64,000 nucleotides of DNA from Erwinia_E haradaeae_G (GTDB lineage Bacteria > Pseudomonadota > Gammaproteobacteria > Enterobacterales > Enterobacteriaceae): contig NZ_LR217720.1 in the NCBI RefSeq assembly GCF_900698955.1, forward strand, positions 496,001 through 560,000, given 5' to 3'. Position 1 is the first letter of the stretch, and each line of letters starts with the position of its first letter. A program made the translations under genes and the position numbers. A model generated the notes under the pieces. That model made no database searches, was not told the origin of the DNA, and worked only from the letters and a program-made list of their open reading frames with translations. This document shows, in pieces, positions 20,301 through 29,447 of the stretch.

Positions 20301-20789
20301 TTATCTTATGGAACATTTATGACATATCTTTTTCATAAAGGAGCACAACCATGGCCAAAGAATGCCGTTGATAACGCTACTCCAGAGATGCTCTGGGTAA
20401 AATACTACACGCATTAAACAATATTCTGACCAAAAAACCATGACGTCCATGACGCATGATAAACCAATCACTAATATGGCTTGTTGCCATAACACACAAT
20501 TTCTAAAAAAATAGCATTGATTCGCTACTAAGTATGCTATTATACTAAAAGATAAAGCATGTATTCCCAATGTAGATCCACAGATCATATCCGTTATTAA
20601 ACCAATGCTAAACCCAGTAAAAATATTAATCCGAGATGGAAATGTTAATATCCAGTAAATCATTACTAGAAATAACCACGATGGACGGAATAATAATAGT
20701 TTTTCAGGAAAAGGAATAATTTGTATTATTATAGCAAATACGAAAGATAGCCAAATGATTGAGTACCGGTGACTATAGTAGCCATACAC
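20301..20789 (-). CDS. mreD: Rod shape-determining protein MreD
   Basis: Inner-membrane component of the elongasome that links MreB and MreC to lateral wall synthesis. The 162 residues equal E. coli MreD, with five or six hydrophobic segments and conserved blocks FRPSWLFLVMIYWIL, GSTLGIHALSFSIIAYLVA and VINGILWPW. The start is GTG, with AGGAG 6 nt upstream, and it aligns with the E. coli N-terminus. It lies 179 nt after mreC, much looser than a typical operon junction, but the order mreB-mreC-mreD is conserved. Confidence 0.93.
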   Translation of the reverse strand: MYGYYSHRYSIIWLSFVFAIIIQIIPFPEKLLLFRPSWLFLVMIYWILTFPSRINIFTGFSIGLITDMICGSTLGIHALSFSIIAYLVANQCYFFRNCVLWQQAILVIGLSCVMDVMVFWSEYCLMRVVFYPEHLWSSVINGILWPWLCSFMKKICHKCSIR

Positions 20790-20968
20790 AATTTTCTCCT
20801 ATTATACTAATTATTAGAATAATAATAATATTTAACTTCTTTGTCTCAAGAAAGAGTATTTAAATATGGTGCATAACGCTATAAGTGCGTATGTTAGTGA
20901 TTATAGATTTGTTTTCACATCAGATGACTTGTAATGATGGATGATACATCACATAAAATAAACCGTCT

Positions 20969-21814
20969 TTATTTTTCTGGAGATCGAACATCATGCTTCT
21001 CTTTTTCAAGCAAAATAAGATATCGTAAATATTGTAAATTAGCTATTGGGTGTGCTCGAATCACCACATTAGAACTTGTTATGTCTTCGTGAATAGAAGA
21101 GACAATTGCCACAGGGTAACCCTCCGAAAATCTACCATCTAAACCAGAAGTAACTAAAATATCACCATCTTGAATATCAGTATGGTCTGGGATATATTGC
21201 AACTGTAGCTCTTCACTACAACCATTACCAGAGGCAATTGCTCGTATACCATTACGCATTACCTGTACAGGTAATGCGTGAGATAAATCACAAAGTAAAA
21301 GTACACGACTAGTTGTTTTACCAACTACTATTACTTGACCAATCACGCCTTTTGCACTAACAACGGGTTGTCCTTCGTACACGTTATTCATGCTACCTTT
21401 ATCAATTATTACTTGATTACTGTAGGGATCAGAAGGAGCGGATATTACTTGAGTAAGAATTTTATGATCATATTGCCGAATCGGCGAACTCAGTAATGCC
21501 CTAAGGAAGGAATTTTCTTTTTTGATATGATCAAGTATTAATAGATCACTATGCTTTAAAAGAAGTTGATCGTGTAATTCTTTTATTTCTAAACTAAGTT
21601 TCTCACGAGAAGAGAACATTATAGATATCTGGTCAAGAAGCTTACAAGGACTGTTAGAGAGAAAATATAATGGACTAACGGCAGTATCCATATAAGCGCG
21701 GATGGTTGAAAAAGACTTAGAACTATGATCAGTGACAATGATCGTGATTGCCAGAATAATAGAGCATAATAATTGTAAGCGTAGAGACGACCGTTTATTA
21801 AATATTGACTGCAT
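20969..21814 (-). CDS. mreC: Rod shape-determining protein MreC, short C-terminus
   Basis: Periplasmic scaffold anchored by one N-terminal membrane segment (about residues 12-28), joining MreB to the wall synthases. The 281 residues compare with 367 in E. coli. The coiled coil (about 65-105) and the beta-barrel core are preserved, with YMDTAVSPLYF, KGVIGQV and TSGLDGRFSEGYPVAIV. It ends soon after LQYLRYLILLEKEK, so the proline- and alanine-rich tail of E. coli MreC is absent; I believe that tail is dispensable. AGGAG lies 11 nt before the ATG. mreB is 354 nt upstream. Confidence 0.93.
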   Translation of the reverse strand: MQSIFNKRSSLRLQLLCSIILAITIIVTDHSSKSFSTIRAYMDTAVSPLYFLSNSPCKLLDQISIMFSSREKLSLEIKELHDQLLLKHSDLLILDHIKKENSFLRALLSSPIRQYDHKILTQVISAPSDPYSNQVIIDKGSMNNVYEGQPVVSAKGVIGQVIVVGKTTSRVLLLCDLSHALPVQVMRNGIRAIASGNGCSEELQLQYIPDHTDIQDGDILVTSGLDGRFSEGYPVAIVSSIHEDITSSNVVIRAHPIANLQYLRYLILLEKEKHDVRSPEK

Positions 21815-22168
21815 AAATTCAGCATCTCCTCTGGAATGGTTATCTTTAATATATGAAAATAATTACATATAATCACTCCTAGCTTTTTGACTATCGCATA
21901 AGATTATACATATAGTGGATAACGTATTAGTTAGTCATAAAGGTATAGAAGAAAAAGTATATGTACCGCACATTAAAGGCCAATTAATATAAGAAGATGA
22001 TATAAATGTTTATAGTTAAAAGAGCATTTAGGTATATTATGCGTTATAATATCACTATTACAAAATCACTAATGCAAGATGGCGGGTTATTACGATATAC
22101 CTACCCATTCCGACATCCATATAAACTAATTATCCTACTGAAAATGGTATTTATTAGGACTATACGTA
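21815..22168. other. 354-nt spacer inside mreBC
   Basis: Noncoding gap between mreB and mreC on the same strand. No terminator or second promoter is obvious. Confidence 0.5.
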
Positions 22169-23212
22169 TTACTCTTCACTGAATAAATCACCACCATGCA
22201 GATCAATCATTTCTAAGGCTTTACCGCCACCGCGTGCTACACAAGTAAGTGGATCTTCAGCAATAATGACCGGTATTCCCGTTTCTGCTATTAACAAATG
22301 ATCTAAATTACGTAAAAGAGCTCCTCCTCCAGTAAGGACTATGCCTCGTTCAGAGATATCTGATGCCAGTTCTGGTGGACATTGCTCTAAAGCCACCATA
22401 ACTGCACTCACAATACCAGTTAGTGGTTCTTGGATAGCTTCTAAAATTTCTGGAGAATTTAAGGTAAAACCACGTGGTACTCCTTCAGCTAAATTACGTC
22501 CTCGTACTTCTATTTCACGTACTTCATCCTCTGGGTAGGCAGAGCCAATGCAATGTTTAATGCGCTCAGCAGTAGCTTCGCCAATTAAAGAACCATAGTT
22601 GCGTCTAACATAATTAATAATAGCTTCATCGAATCGATCACCACCAATACGCACGGAAGAGGAGTACACTACACCATTAAGTGAGATAACAGCTACTTCA
22701 GTAGTGCCTCCTCCAATGTCGATGACCATAGAACCAGTAGCCTCAGAAACTGGTAGTCCTGCACCAATAGCAGAAGACATAGGTTCCTCAATTAGGAATA
22801 CTTCGCGCGCACCTGCACCTTGTGCGGATTCACGAATAGCACGGCGTTCTACCTGTGTAGCTCCTACCGGGACGCAGACAAGAACACGAGGGCTAGGACG
22901 CATAAAGCTGTTACTATGTACTTGTTTAATAAAATGCTGTAACATTTTTTCAGTGACAAAAAAATCAGCAATCACGCCATCTTTCATTGGGCGAATAGCA
23001 GCGATATTACTAGGAGTGCGTCCCAACATCTGCTTGGCATCATGGCCTACTGCTGCTACACTCTTGGGAGAACCGACACGATTTTGACGAATCGCAACCA
23101 CTGAAGGTTCATTCAGTACGATACCTTGTCCTTTGACGTATATCAGGGTATTGGCGGTACCCAAGTCGATGGACAAATCATTAGAAAACATGCCGCGAAA
23201 TTTTTTAAACAT
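22169..23212 (-). CDS. mreB: Actin-like rod shape protein MreB
   Basis: Bacterial actin that polymerises under the inner membrane and guides lateral wall synthesis. Starting at ATG 23212 the product has 347 residues, the E. coli length, beginning MFKKFRGMFSNDL. The frame stays open to an upstream TTG at 23233, but that codon overlaps the AAGGA ribosome-binding site, so the ATG is preferred. Visible blocks are the phosphate-1 loop DLGTANTLIY, PVGATQVERRAIRESA, the phosphate-2 loop DIGGGTTEVAVISL and the adenosine motif TGGGALLRNLD. It is among the best conserved proteins in the window. Retention of mreBCD and minCDE implies a rod-shaped, dividing cell. Confidence 0.97.
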   Translation of the reverse strand: MFKKFRGMFSNDLSIDLGTANTLIYVKGQGIVLNEPSVVAIRQNRVGSPKSVAAVGHDAKQMLGRTPSNIAAIRPMKDGVIADFFVTEKMLQHFIKQVHSNSFMRPSPRVLVCVPVGATQVERRAIRESAQGAGAREVFLIEEPMSSAIGAGLPVSEATGSMVIDIGGGTTEVAVISLNGVVYSSSVRIGGDRFDEAIINYVRRNYGSLIGEATAERIKHCIGSAYPEDEVREIEVRGRNLAEGVPRGFTLNSPEILEAIQEPLTGIVSAVMVALEQCPPELASDISERGIVLTGGGALLRNLDHLLIAETGIPVIIAEDPLTCVARGGGKALEMIDLHGGDLFSEE

Positions 23213-24345
23213 ACGATAAGGATTATCCTTCAAACTAGAGGCGATATTTGCCTGTAGTATTTATACCAAGAGAGATTTTTGAATCACATTAGGGTCTATA
23301 ATAGATTATAGTTTTTTGTGCAGCCATAGCATAACATAGGTACCGGTTGATTCAAAAATCTCTAGAATGATTTTTAAGTTATTACAATGCTGTAAAATAG
23401 CATTTCTAGCGATGTTATCTAATGGTAAGTGTAAATGGTTATGTTCACCCTTATTCTGATGCATATGAGACGGGTTTTTAAAAAAAGAGGTAGAAGTAAG
23501 ATCCACCGTAATAGTTGTTACTATTAAATATAGACATGCCATTACTATGTTAAATATATTGAATAACAAGCAGTATACTGAATGCAATATACTGACCTCT
23601 TTGAGAATCAAACTGACTACATAATTGAATCGCTCCTCTTATCGTATCTTAATGACGATTAATACCAAATGGACTGACTTATGTACAAGATCTTTTGAAA
23701 ATAATTATGTATAGATTATCTCATGTACTTGATATTAGCTATACCTTTAGAATGTGAAGAATCAAAATTTCACTATATTGACAATCATAAGACTACTGGG
23801 TATATACATCGCATTATGGAATGTGTTTTTACATGAAAAATTGCATAGTATTCATTCATCATGGGATATTTTTTCTGCAGAATGTACCCGTGTATCTTAA
23901 TACTTTATAAGAAGTCTAATCCAATTCAATATACTATTTATATTTTATATTGAATAATACAATTCATATGAAAAGAAAAATCCTAAAAACTCAGAGATTC
24001 AATGTATAATATTATTTATGTAGTCTGTTGAAACTTTTGCGATTTCACGCGATCTGTGATGAAAATTTATACTACATATGTTCAGTTTGATAATCAATAA
24101 CATAAGCTTGTGATGTCTAATTCTTATCTACTAATCATAGTGCCGTAAAAGCATACACAATAACATTGCATATAGTGAACACACTATGACATAATTATGT
24201 TACTGAGATAGTAAAGACATGCTTGTAGATATAAAACAATACAGAACACGATAATAACACCATTACTATCAGAAAACCTTATAGGACAAATAAAAAGGTA
24301 ATGTTTAAATATTCGTGTAGATAGTAATCCACCAAGATTTGCTAA
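23213..24345. other. 1.1 kb noncoding spacer
   Basis: This lies upstream of mreB and must contain its promoter. A 101-codon frame (23306-23611, minus strand, TTG start) has somewhat higher G+C and a mixed amino acid composition in its second half, but I do not recognise it. In E. coli csrD lies here and the frame does not resemble it. No RNA gene is seen before the tRNA at 24346. Confidence 0.45.
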
Positions 24346-24422
24346 GCGTCCGTAGCTCAGTTGGTTAGAGCACCACCTCGACATGGTGGGGGTCAGTGGT
24401 TCAAATCCGCTCGGACGTACCA
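24346..24422 (+). tRNA. valV: tRNA-Val (anticodon GAC), with C33
   Basis: A 77-nt cloverleaf with encoded CCA, very close to E. coli valV/valW: the D-arm and the anticodon arm CCACC/GGTGG are preserved. The anticodon loop is T-C-G-A-C-A-T (24378-24384), so the anticodon is GAC but position 33 is C instead of the near-invariant U. Pair 1-72 is G-T. E. coli has two tandem copies; only one remains here. Confidence 0.92.
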
Positions 24423-24936
24423 AGGTTATGATAGAGAGATATCGCACTTGTACTTGTAACTTTGTAATATCATAAATGAAATAGTCGAAGAATATTCTAT
24501 GTACATAGAATAAAATACATATCGGATGATCACTGCCATAGATAATAAATATCTAATCATAATGGCTATCAGCTATGAGGTTACATCTGATAACTATTAC
24601 TTTAATACTAATGATACTCATACCGCAAGATATATGGAGTATTATGGATTTGCAATATAGTATATCTGTATATATTATACAAGAATTATGAGAGTATTAT
24701 GTCTTGTACAGAGTACACTCGCATAAAGCTATATTATATAATTGATATTATATCTTTCAGTATTCAATAATGACAGAAAGCATAAAACTCTGTCATAAAA
24801 TAGTTTCTTTTTTCTTTTTTCATAGTTGTAGATTGCATATAATTTTGTAGATTTTATACTATATTCACATTATAGAAAGTTCCCCTAACATATACGCTAT
24901 ATACACAATATAGACTAGCATGAGTAGTGATATCCA
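24423..24936. other. 514-nt noncoding spacer
   Basis: About 70 nt after the tRNA-Val gene is a perfect 20-bp palindrome TATTCTATGTACATAGAATA (24493-24512), which may end the tRNA transcript although it has no T-run. Nothing else is recognisable. Confidence 0.45.
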
Positions 24937-25719
24937 TCAGATTAAATGAAATAATTTATGGGCATTTAATGTTATTTTTTTTGATAGTTCTATCATGTCA
25001 TCTCCACGTAATATAGCGACCGTTTGTATAATATGTGGTAAAAAGCATGGTTCATTTCGTTTTGATGGTGGTGCTAAATCCATACCCATAGGCAACAACC
25101 AAGGTGCATCTGTCTCTATCAATAAAAGATCAGATGGTATTAATGATATGAGTTGACGCAAATCTCTACCTCTATATACATCACATATCCAACCGGTAAC
25201 ACCAATAAAGATACCATGTTCTATATAAACTTCAAGTTCTACTTGAGTACCAGTAAAACAATGCAAAAACACCGATGGAAGATGGGGTAACCATGGTTTG
25301 AGGATAGACATAAGACATTTATGTGCATTACGACAGTGAAGAAAAAGTGGCACAGAAAGCTCTACCGCCAATTCAATCTGAGCTTGAAAAGCGTCAATCT
25401 GTTTTTTCTTTGTAGCAAAAGAACGATGGAAATCGAGCCCACATTCACCAATAGCTACCACACAAGGTTCGTATATTAATGGACGCATATCGACCCCAAC
25501 TTTTTGTGACCATGTATTCGCATAGTTAGGATGCACGCCAACTGTACACCAGAAATAATTTTCACCTTCTTTTGCCAGCATGATTGCTTGACGGCTATCT
25601 GATAAAGTGCAGCTAATAATAACCATACCAGTAACACCAACAGCACGTGCCCGCTGAACTACTTTTTCGCGATCTTTTAAAAATTTTTTACTAGTTAAAT
25701 TAACTCCCACATCAAACAT
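24937..25719 (-). CDS. tatD: TatD family metal-dependent DNase
   Basis: TIM-barrel hydrolase with magnesium-dependent 3'-5' exonuclease activity in E. coli, implicated in DNA repair and fragmentation. The 260 residues match E. coli TatD. It begins MFDVGVNLTS, the TatD-specific variant of the usual N-terminal metal motif. Metal ligands are visible at Glu92 (GECGLDF), His128 (HCR), His153 (HCFTG) and Asp204 (ETDAP). The paralogues YcfH and YjjV are alternatives, but the N-terminus and PSKRNEP block favour TatD. In E. coli it follows tatABC; no tat genes are present here. A GGGA lies upstream of the ATG. Confidence 0.93.
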   Translation of the reverse strand: MFDVGVNLTSKKFLKDREKVVQRARAVGVTGMVIISCTLSDSRQAIMLAKEGENYFWCTVGVHPNYANTWSQKVGVDMRPLIYEPCVVAIGECGLDFHRSFATKKKQIDAFQAQIELAVELSVPLFLHCRNAHKCLMSILKPWLPHLPSVFLHCFTGTQVELEVYIEHGIFIGVTGWICDVYRGRDLRQLISLIPSDLLLIETDAPWLLPMGMDLAPPSKRNEPCFLPHIIQTVAILRGDDMIELSKKITLNAHKLFHLI

Positions 25720-26114
25720 AAATACACTTTTTCCCGATGCTAGTACTCAAATAACGAAATGAGGATATTGATCAGAAATTGATCAGAAAACATGCTTGTG
25801 CAATAGTCAATTTTAGACTAGCAACTATAAAAATGATAGGCGTAATAAGAAGATGTTGATCTTACATGCAGTACTTTTCATTTATCTTCACCATATGAAA
25901 TATAAATCTAAATCAATACCATTGTTTGCTAATGTAATATTAAATTATTATAAGGATTAAGGTGTATTTTAAGTATAGGAAATAAAAAGAGATCGAGTGT
26001 CTTTTAATTATCATCAATGATTTTATATTATACCATGCTGATGCAGACATACAATGTACAAGGAATGTATTGAACCATTTTGATATATAATCAGTGGTGA
26101 CATACCATACTTGA
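25720..26114. other. 395-nt noncoding spacer
   Basis: Lies between mtnN and tatD, both on the minus strand. No feature is recognisable. Confidence 0.5.
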
Positions 26115-26807
26115 TTAATATAAATGGGCTAACATGTTTTCAACAACTAATGAAGACCGCTGTGCGGCTGTTTTCAGAAAATTATCAAAACTCTCTTGTG
26201 CGCTTACATTAGCTGCATCAGAAATAGAACGCACAATAATAAATGGCGTAGAAAACTGATGACAAACGTGAGCAATAGAAGCGGATTCCATATCCACAGC
26301 AATTGCTGTAGAAAAACTATTCACAATATTCTGTAATTTTTTTGTGCTGTTAATAAACGTATCACCACTAATCACTAAACCACGTACTGAAAACATGTTA
26401 AGTTTGTTAACGCATAACTCTGCTACTTTAATTAAAGTATTATCCGCTTTAAAACTTACAGGATGACCTGGTATCTGCCCTAATTGATAACCATGTGCTG
26501 TGAGATTGGCATCATAATAACGCACTTCGTCTGAAATTATAACATCTCCTATTTTTAGCTTAGAGATAAGCCCACCAGCCGCACCAGTATTTATAATTAT
26601 ATTTGGTGTATAGATATATAATAGCAGAGTGGTCCATAAAGCTGCAGAGACTTTCCCTATCCCTGATTTCAGAAGAAATATTTCTACGCCATGTAACTCT
26701 CCAGTATCTATCGCTCGCCCGGCAAGAGATATCTCTTTTCTTTTTATAATCTTATTACGAAGAATTTGTACTTCCTCTTCCATGGCACCAATAATACCAA
26801 CTTTCAT
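26115..26807 (-). CDS. mtnN: 5'-methylthioadenosine/S-adenosylhomocysteine nucleosidase MtnN (Pfs)
   Basis: Cleaves adenine from S-adenosylhomocysteine, methylthioadenosine and 5'-deoxyadenosine, relieving product inhibition of methyltransferases and radical-SAM enzymes. The last role matters for LipA, encoded in this window. The 230 residues compare with 232 in E. coli. Catalytic residues are visible: Glu12 in GAMEEE, Glu174 in DMESA and Asp197 in SDAA, with the NTGAAGGL nucleoside-binding loop (73-80). In E. coli it sits near btuF, yadS and erpA; here erpA lies about 4 kb away beyond tRNAs and minCDE. Confidence 0.96.
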   Translation of the reverse strand: MKVGIIGAMEEEVQILRNKIIKRKEISLAGRAIDTGELHGVEIFLLKSGIGKVSAALWTTLLLYIYTPNIIINTGAAGGLISKLKIGDVIISDEVRYYDANLTAHGYQLGQIPGHPVSFKADNTLIKVAELCVNKLNMFSVRGLVISGDTFINSTKKLQNIVNSFSTAIAVDMESASIAHVCHQFSTPFIIVRSISDAANVSAQESFDNFLKTAAQRSSLVVENMLAHLY

Positions 26808-26975
26808 ATTAATATTATTTTCCTGCGTTTTGTGACTATAAAAATATTATTTAGTGAAGACAAATCATCTTCTTATCATTGCTTAATATATATTAGTTAT
26901 GTGAATTATGACGCACGTGTGTATTATTAGCAGTTATTGTGTGATATCAAAAGTTTTTACAGAAGACCACTGCAT

Positions 26976-27052
26976 TGGTCGGCGAGAGAGGATTTGAACC
27001 TCCGACCCACTGGTCCCAAACCAGTTGCGCTACCAAGCTGCGCTACTCGCCG
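26976..27052 (-). tRNA. proM: tRNA-Pro (anticodon TGG)
   Basis: A 77-nt gene with encoded CCA, almost identical to E. coli proM. Anticodon arm ACTGG-TTTGGGA-CCAGT gives TGG. It is last in the argX-hisR-leuT-proM cluster, whose order is the same as in E. coli. Confidence 0.96.
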
Positions 27053-27090
27053 AGTTCGATTAATACTAAATACATAATAAAATAGCAGTT

Positions 27091-27177
27091 TGGTGCGAAG
27101 AGAGGGATTTGAACCCTCACGTCTATTTAGACACTAACACCTGAAGCTAGCGCGTCTACCAATTTCGCCACCTTCGC
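27091..27177 (-). tRNA. leuT: tRNA-Leu (anticodon CAG)
   Basis: An 87-nt class II tRNA with a long variable arm and encoded CCA. The anticodon loop CTTCAGG gives CAG. Third in the conserved four-tRNA cluster. Confidence 0.95.
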
Positions 27178-27203
27178 ATCATAAAGTAAAATTATAGATA
27201 ATT

Positions 27204-27280
27204 TGGGGTGGCTAATGGGGCTCGAACCCATGACCGCTGGAATCACAATCCAGAGCTCTACCAACTGAGCTATAGCCACC
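27204..27280 (-). tRNA. hisR: tRNA-His (anticodon GTG)
   Basis: A 77-nt gene counting the extra 5' G-1, which pairs with C73 as expected for tRNA-His, followed by encoded CCA. The anticodon loop ATTGTGA gives GTG. Second in the cluster. Confidence 0.96.
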
Positions 27281-27340
27281 ATACTAGTACATGAAAAAGA
27301 TAATATTCAATATTAGTGTATATATCAAGCATAACCCAAA

Positions 27341-27417
27341 TGATGCGCCCGACAGGAATCGAACCTGTAATCTTTGCCTCCGGAGGGCAACGCTCTATCC
27401 AATTAAGCCACGGGTGC
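27341..27417 (-). tRNA. argX: tRNA-Arg (anticodon CCG), weakened acceptor stem
   Basis: The anticodon arm TTGCC-CTCCGGA-GGCAA gives CCG; the T-arm and the identity base A20 are present. The 5' acceptor strand GCACCCG faces CGGGCGC, so position 3-70 is an A-C mismatch. The discriminator is A (G in E. coli argX), and the three bases at the CCA position read TCA. First gene of the cluster. Confidence 0.92.
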
Positions 27418-27437
27418 ACAATATCAGACTATATGCT

Positions 27438-27466
27438 ATCCTACGGATAGGATCTCAATCTGTCTA
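27438..27466 (-). promoter_or_regulatory. Possible sigma-70 promoter of the tRNA cluster
   Basis: On the minus strand TAGACA (27461-27466) is followed after 17 nt by TAGGAT (27438-27443), about 20 nt before the tRNA-Arg 5' end. An alternative reading is TTGAGA with TATAGT at a 19-nt spacing. Assigned by consensus and position only. Confidence 0.3.
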
Positions 27467-27614
27467 GTGCTTTTTATTAAAAAAGTAATTTTATATATTA
27501 AAGAGTAGTGCACCATAAGAGATAGCACTCTTTCTTCTTGCAAAAGAACATAATGATTATGTTTCTTTAAAATATAATTTTATAGAGTAATAAGATTTCT
27601 TATACAGCAAGCAA

Positions 27615-27887
27615 TCACACATCTTTTTCTGTTTCTTTTTCCGGGAACGTAATATTGAGCTCAAGAATAGAGATATCCTTATGTTTTTGGTCAAGAGTGA
27701 CATTTAACATCTGTGGTTGCATCTGAAAATATTTACCAATCACTTGTAATAAATCAATTTTTAATTGAGGTAAGTAGTGAGGTTCAGAGTCTCCTTTCCT
27801 ACGTTCTGCTACAATGATATGTAGACGCTCTTTTGCTATATTAGCTGTCCTTTTTTTTCGGGATATAAAGCAATCAAGCAAGGCCAT
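27615..27887 (-). CDS. minE: Cell division topological specificity factor MinE
   Basis: Stimulates MinD ATPase at the membrane, driving the oscillation that places the division septum at mid-cell. The 90 residues compare with 88 in E. coli. The N-terminal membrane-binding stretch MALLDCF, the MinD-contact helix AKERLHIIVAERR and the C-terminal topological domain beginning YLPQLKIDLLQVIGKY are all visible. An AGGGGG ribosome-binding site overlaps the end of minD, and only 3 nt separate the genes. The stop is TGA. Confidence 0.96.
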   Translation of the reverse strand: MALLDCFISRKKRTANIAKERLHIIVAERRKGDSEPHYLPQLKIDLLQVIGKYFQMQPQMLNVTLDQKHKDISILELNITFPEKETEKDV

Positions 27888-27890
27888 AGT

Positions 27891-28703
27891 TTACCCCCTA
27901 AACAAGCGCTTCAGAAAACTCTTTTTCCCTTCTTTGATGAAGCGAAATGGACGTGTTTTACCAAGAAGACGATCAACAGTATCAAGATAAGCTTGACCGG
28001 CATTGGATTGAGCATCCAATATCACTGGTTTTCCTTGATTAGAGGCACGTAGTACTGATGGATCTTCTGGAATAACTCCAGTGAGTGGAATCTGTAGGAT
28101 ATCTAAAACATCTTCTATACTCAGCATGTCCCCACGATTAACGCGACTTGGGTTATAGCGCGTGAGGAGTAAATGTTCTTTAATAGGTTCCTCACCGTTC
28201 TCTGCTCTGTGGGATTTAGAAGCAAGAATACCTAATATTCTGTCAGCATCACGAACCGAAGATACTTCTGGATTAGTAGTGATAATAGCTTCATCAGCAA
28301 AATATAGTGCCATTAAGGCACCAGTTTCAATCCCAGCTGGCGAATCGCAAATAATGAATTCAAACTTCATTTTCTGTAGATCATCTAATACTCTTGCGAC
28401 GCCTGAGCGAGTCAGTACATCTTTATCACGAGTTTGTGATGCAGGCAGAATAAAAAGATCCTTAGTGCGTTTATCTTTTATTAAAGCTTGATTTAAGGGG
28501 ACATCGTCACGTATTACATTTACAAAATCATAAACCACACGACGCTCGCAACCCATGATGACATCCATATTACGCAAACCAATATCAAAATCAATAACCA
28601 CAGTTTTTTTATTCTGTTGCGCTAAACCTGTTGCAATAGCAGCACTAGATGTGGTTTTACCTACACCTCCCTTACCCGATGTAACAACAATCACACGTGA
28701 CAT
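27891..28703 (-). CDS. minD: Septum site-determining ATPase MinD
   Basis: Deviant Walker ATPase that recruits MinC to the membrane. The 270 residues equal E. coli MinD. The deviant Walker A SGKGGVGKTT lies at 9-18, DFDIGLRNMD near 38-47 and DSPAGIE near 120. The C-terminal amphipathic membrane helix is present (EGKKSFLKRLFRG). AAGGA lies 11 nt before the ATG. Middle gene of minC-minD-minE. Confidence 0.97.
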   Translation of the reverse strand: MSRVIVVTSGKGGVGKTTSSAAIATGLAQQNKKTVVIDFDIGLRNMDVIMGCERRVVYDFVNVIRDDVPLNQALIKDKRTKDLFILPASQTRDKDVLTRSGVARVLDDLQKMKFEFIICDSPAGIETGALMALYFADEAIITTNPEVSSVRDADRILGILASKSHRAENGEEPIKEHLLLTRYNPSRVNRGDMLSIEDVLDILQIPLTGVIPEDPSVLRASNQGKPVILDAQSNAGQAYLDTVDRLLGKTRPFRFIKEGKKSFLKRLFRG

Positions 28704-28751
28704 AGATCATCTTTCCTTACGACCTTACCAGAAATGATCACTGATCAGATC

Positions 28752-29447
28752 TTAGTTTAATTTTTGAATAGTTAATATATCATCTTTAAGATAGATGCGA
28801 GCAGATTTGTTAGAAAAATGAGCGGGTATTTGATCCATCATCCAGTAATGACCAGCAATGGATACTAATTCCGCTAATAAACTAGTACAAAAAATCTGAC
28901 AAGTATAATCTCCATTAGCCCCAGCAAGAGCGCGGCCACGCATCATTCCATATATATGGATATTACCATCCGCAACTAACTCGGCCCCTTCGCTAACGCT
29001 ATTAATAACAACTAAATCAGTATTTTTAGCATATATTTGCTGACCAGAACGAACGGGAGAAAAAATCATGCGAGTTTTATGCTGTGAAATCTGAGATGAT
29101 ACTACCACTGGGATCAAATTATTTTTACTAGAGGTTGTCAACGGACCTGTATTTAGTACAGGCAAACCAGAACGTATAATCATAGTTTTTAACTGTTCAT
29201 CCTTACAGCCGCTAATACCAACAATAAAAACACCTGTAGATATAATAGCCTCTTGCATTTGATACCAATCAACTTCGCTCGTTAAGACTTCTACATTGAC
29301 TATCACAGCTGCATGATGGAAAAAAGCAGGAGCATGACTAAATTTTTCCTCAAGTGCTTTTCGTATAACTATGGGATCAGCATCATATAAATATAGCACT
29401 GGAAGTGTAAAACTACTACCTTTTAAAACAATTGGTAATTGTGTCAT
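28752..29447 (-). CDS. minC: Septum site-determining inhibitor MinC
   Basis: Inhibits FtsZ assembly away from mid-cell when bound by MinD. The 231 residues equal E. coli MinC. An N-terminal FtsZ-binding domain (about 1-105) is joined to the C-terminal beta-helical domain, marked by VRSGQQIYAKN, GAELVADGNIHIYG and RGRALAGANG. AGGA stands 6 nt before the ATG. First gene of the operon; 48 nt separate it from minD. Confidence 0.95.
   Translation of the reverse strand: MTQLPIVLKGSSFTLPVLYLYDADPIVIRKALEEKFSHAPAFFHHAAVIVNVEVLTSEVDWYQMQEAIISTGVFIVGISGCKDEQLKTMIIRSGLPVLNTGPLTTSSKNNLIPVVVSSQISQHKTRMIFSPVRSGQQIYAKNTDLVVINSVSEGAELVADGNIHIYGMMRGRALAGANGDYTCQIFCTSLLAELVSIAGHYWMMDQIPAHFSNKSARIYLKDDILTIQKLN

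Noticed and set aside
22704..23087. 127-codon + strand frame
   Set aside because: Lies wholly antisense to mreB and reflects its codon pattern; no ribosome-binding site or homology.
23213..23233. TTG start extending MreB by seven residues
   Set aside because: The TTG overlaps the AAGGA ribosome-binding site, and the ATG at 23212 gives exactly the E. coli length and N-terminus.
24184..24447. 87-codon minus-strand frame with a protein-like start
   Set aside because: It is the antisense of the tRNA-Val gene; the RPSGFEPLTP-type peptide is a known artefact of translating tRNA genes.
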